Part shown: positions 61,484-64,000 of the stretch, one piece after another | How positions within the stretch are numbered: the first letter of the stretch is position 1 | Layout of the letters: every line of letters begins with the position of its first letter | Assembly: GCA_963942565.1 (NCBI GenBank) | Contig: OZ012685.1 | Span: 56,033,058-56,097,057 of the forward strand | Direction of reading: 5' to 3' | DNA from: Maea johnstoni | Taxonomy: Eukaryota; Annelida; Polychaeta; Spionida; Magelonidae | DNA length: 64,000 nucleotides | Notes under the pieces: generated by a model | Told to the model about the DNA's origin: nothing | What the model saw: only the letters and a program-made list of their open reading frames with translations | Databases searched by the model: none | Program-made: the position numbers and the translations under genes

Positions 61484-62785
61484 GATGATTTGAGATGTGC
61501 TGAGAGAAGTAAGAAATTTCCAACTGGATAGAAAAGCTCAGTTTGACGGATGCAATAGATCCAGGACGCGCGGACCTCAGAGTTGAGTCGGCGTTATAGC
61601 AGTCAGGCAGCCGAGCGCACGGTGCAAATAAGTGCTCAAGCATTTTTGCAACTTGGCATCACAAAACTACCGATTTCTGGCATTTTTCATAATAGTTATC
61701 ATCATAGTTGTAGCAATAATACTAATGTTCATGAAAATAATGACAAAATACTACAAATAATAGATAAACAAAAAAAATGATAATAGTGATAGAAAATATC
61801 AATGATAATGACATAGGAAATACTGCAATAAATGCAAGTCGGCTCGAATCCACTTTCAGCGTTTGTGATATTATTTTTTTCTCTACTGCGAATGACATCC
61901 AAGATGCTTGGCGATGCTTAGCGATGGGGAAAAGAGCAGTTTGTGTGGAGGTGCAAATGATATAGAGCGAAAGAGCGTCGCTCGCACCAAAGGGCCTCAG
62001 CACGACGCGTTGGCGAGGCAACGGGTGTGTTCTGGCGAGTAGTACCTTTGCAAAGTGCAGAGTGAAAACTGGGCCTACGGATGCCGTGTTTGGGTTGATC
62101 CTGCTCGTGGTGCGAGCAGGTGGTCAGCACTGCATTCGTTGGGCCACTGCAAGACGTATTTCTCTCCGGCGAGGCGCAAAACCGTTGACCGACATCGCGG
62201 GCGTATGAATACCAACCGAGGCTGCGAGTGATCGAGGTCATGGTGCGATAGAGCTCGTCGCCGGCGTTCCGCGCTGGAGCCACTGCTGCGGGTGGTTCTA
62301 TCCAGCAAAGCATGCCCAAACTTTCGACCGACATCTCAGAGGAAGCTTATTTATCCGAAAATAGGGGTATTTCGACGTGCAACATTGGACATTTTGTCTG
62401 ATTTTCCAAAGTTGAGCCATTCGTACCGGGAGTGGAGACATCTCTCTGCACACATTGATATTCGTCAGAGGAGCGTCTGGATTGAACAACGAGGGATTTG
62501 AAGGTTGCGGCTTGAGGAAAGCCAATATTTTAAAAAGGTGCTCGCACAGATCACCTGATTGTAAATTTTGTAAATTTTTGTCGGAGATCAATACAGAGAG
62601 GGAAGGGCATCACAATTTTTCCAAATTTCTGCTCCAATCAAAGTTTATGGCAATTCTATCGGATATTTTATTGTTGCAAATGAGAAAAAGCGCATTTTTT
62701 CAAAATCAAGTTTCCATCACTTTATCAGAAAGATAAAATCCGTCTGCGTGCAAGCCCACGTGAGATTCTGAGATATTCGGTCCTT

Positions 62786-63048
62786 TACTCTGCTCGGTGA
62801 TGGCCTATACAGTCAACGTCGGCCTGTAGAGGAGGACGAGGATGTAGTCTTTCAAATATGTAAACATGTCAAAAAAATCAAAACAGTAATCCTAATGATG
62901 ATAATATTGATAATAATGATGATGATGATGATGTATATTACTCTGCACGGTGGTGGCCTATACAGTCAAAGTCGGTCTGCATAGGAGGACGAGGGTGTCG
63001 GCTTTCAAATATGCAACGTCAAAAAATTAAAGCACTACTACTGCTACA

Positions 63049-63109
<61 letters not shown>

Positions 63110-63209
63110 TGCACGGTGATGGCCTATACAGTCAAAGTCGGTCTGCATAGGAGGACGAGGGTGTTGGCTTTCAAATATGCAAAGTCAAAAAATTAAAGCA
63201 CTACTACTG

Positions 63210-63281
<72 letters not shown>

Positions 63282-63381
63282 TGCACGGTGATGGCCTATA
63301 CAGTCAAAGTCGGTCTGCATAGGAGGACGAGGGTGTTGGCTCTCAAATATGCAAAGTCAAAAAATTAAAGCACTACTACTG

Positions 63382-63441
<60 letters not shown>

Positions 63442-63751
63442 AGGGTGTTACCCAGGATTTGGAAACAGGGGGTCAAAATTGAAGATTTTTGAAATCTAGG
63501 GGGTCGAAAGTTGTTACCCAATTTAAAAGAATGATCATAGCAACCTTATATATTGACTTAGCAAAACAAAGTGTGCTTCTCTATGTCATTTAATGTACCT
63601 ATTGTCTTCTATGAGTGAAATTTTTGAAATATTTCCTTGGACTCAAACAAATACAGAAAATCTTGCAAAATACAACTGGGTGTCATTTTCCCAAAGATCT
63701 TGTGTTTGGGAGTCGAAATGACTCCCTGGTGGTTGGCTGGGTAAGTCCCTG

Positions 63752-63792
<41 letters not shown>

Positions 63793-63909
63793 GATGATGA
63801 TGACGACGATGACGTATCTTACTCTGCACGGTGATGGCCTATACAGTCAAAGTCGGTCTACATACGAGGACGAGGGTGTTGGCTTTCAAATATGCAAACA
63901 TGTCAAAAA
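62786..63909. repeat. Minisatellite, unit 20, interrupted by a MITE
   Basis: Five E-type modules. The CTA tract before the last module is split by the element at 63441-63751 and resumes at 63752. Confidence 0.9.
63441..63751. mobile_element. Non-autonomous hAT-like MITE, about 311 bp
   Basis: Non-repetitive AT-rich insert inside a (CTA)n tract, absent from the matching site of all other units. The left end TAGGGTGTTACCCAG and the reverse complement of the right end CAGGGACTTACCCAG form imperfect terminal inverted repeats with the YAGGG start typical of hAT elements. Both sides show CTACTACT, and the break in triplet phase implies a target duplication of 2, 5, 8... bases, which fits the 8 bp of hAT and excludes families with 3, 4 or 9 bp. 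There is no coding capacity. The superfamily call is inferred from ends and duplication size only. Confidence 0.7.
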
Positions 63910-64000
63910 AAACAAAAAAACAACGATAGTAATAATAATGATAATAATGATGATACGATAGAAATAATAGTTTTTATGATAATAGCATGGAAAATAATCC

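Larger units (their letters stand above)
59400..62785. repeat. Tandem unit 19 (type E with D-type right spacer, 3386 bp)
   Basis: Matches unit 10 (+29,730 bp) through the gene. From about 61997 it stays D-type (GGGCCTCAGC, TGTGTTCTGGCG, TATTCGGTCC end) where units 10 and 14 switch to C. It is followed by another E-left end (unit 20), so the pentamer order breaks here. Confidence 0.93.
62786..64000. repeat. Tandem unit 20 (E-left, truncated by window edge)
   Basis: Only the minisatellite and the first bases of the left spacer are in the window; its H1 locus lies beyond the right edge. It carries a private insertion at 63441-63751. Confidence 0.93.

Noticed and set aside
1-64000. CRISPR-like array
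   Set aside because: The regularly spaced repeats are 88-bp modules with triplet spacers in a eukaryotic tandem array; there are no unique spacers or cas genes.
1-64000. LTR or LINE element as the basis of the unit
   Set aside because: No reverse transcriptase, integrase or gag-like frame, and no long terminal repeats; the units are plain tandem copies.

Overview
The window is eukaryotic, most likely from an invertebrate animal. The evidence is a linker histone H1 with an animal-type winged-helix domain and Lys/Ala/Pro-rich tail, a metazoan-style replication-dependent histone 3' stem-loop, triplet microsatellites, and a small TIR element of hAT type. The exact phylum cannot be read from the sequence; the H1 globular domain looks arthropod/echinoderm-like, but that is only an impression.

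The whole 64 kb is one head-to-tail tandem array: 19 complete units of about 3.2-3.4 kb and a truncated 20th at the right edge, all in the same orientation. The array runs off the right edge, and probably the left. Each unit reads, left to right on the + strand: (1) a minisatellite of 4-5 copies of an ~88-bp module joined by (CTA)n and (GAT)n triplet tracts; (2) a ~390-bp AT-rich spacer; (3) one histone H1 locus on the minus strand, with histone 3' stem-loop and downstream element, C-terminal reading frame, N-terminal reading frame and TATA-like promoter; (4) a ~1.1-1.3 kb spacer with no credible gene. I see no core histone gene in any unit, so this is an H1-only array.

The H1 locus has an unusual structure in every unit. 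An internal tandem duplication of ~170 bp (period ~250 bp) repeats the second half of the globular domain. The first frame (ATG, full globular domain, short tail) ends at TAA. The second half-globular domain plus the complete Lys-rich tail lies immediately downstream in another frame without an ATG. Seven of the 19 loci (units 4, 9, 10, 13, 14, 18, 19) have also lost the ATG and carry a 1-bp insertion just after it, so they are pseudogenes.

Units fall into types A (1, 7, 16), B (2, 3), B' (8, 12, 17), C (6, 15; most of 5; left part of 11), D (4, 9, 13, 18) and E (10, 14, 19). They form a higher-order repeat C-A-B'-D-E of 16,480 bp: 16577-33056, again at 46307-62785, and between them a four-unit version of 13,250 bp (33057-46306). 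In the short version, C and A are fused into one hybrid unit by an unequal crossover whose junction maps to 13 bp. Copies 29,730 bp apart have identical unit lengths including the microsatellites, which means either very recent amplification or an assembly duplication. Unit 20 carries a private ~311-bp MITE inserted in a CTA tract.
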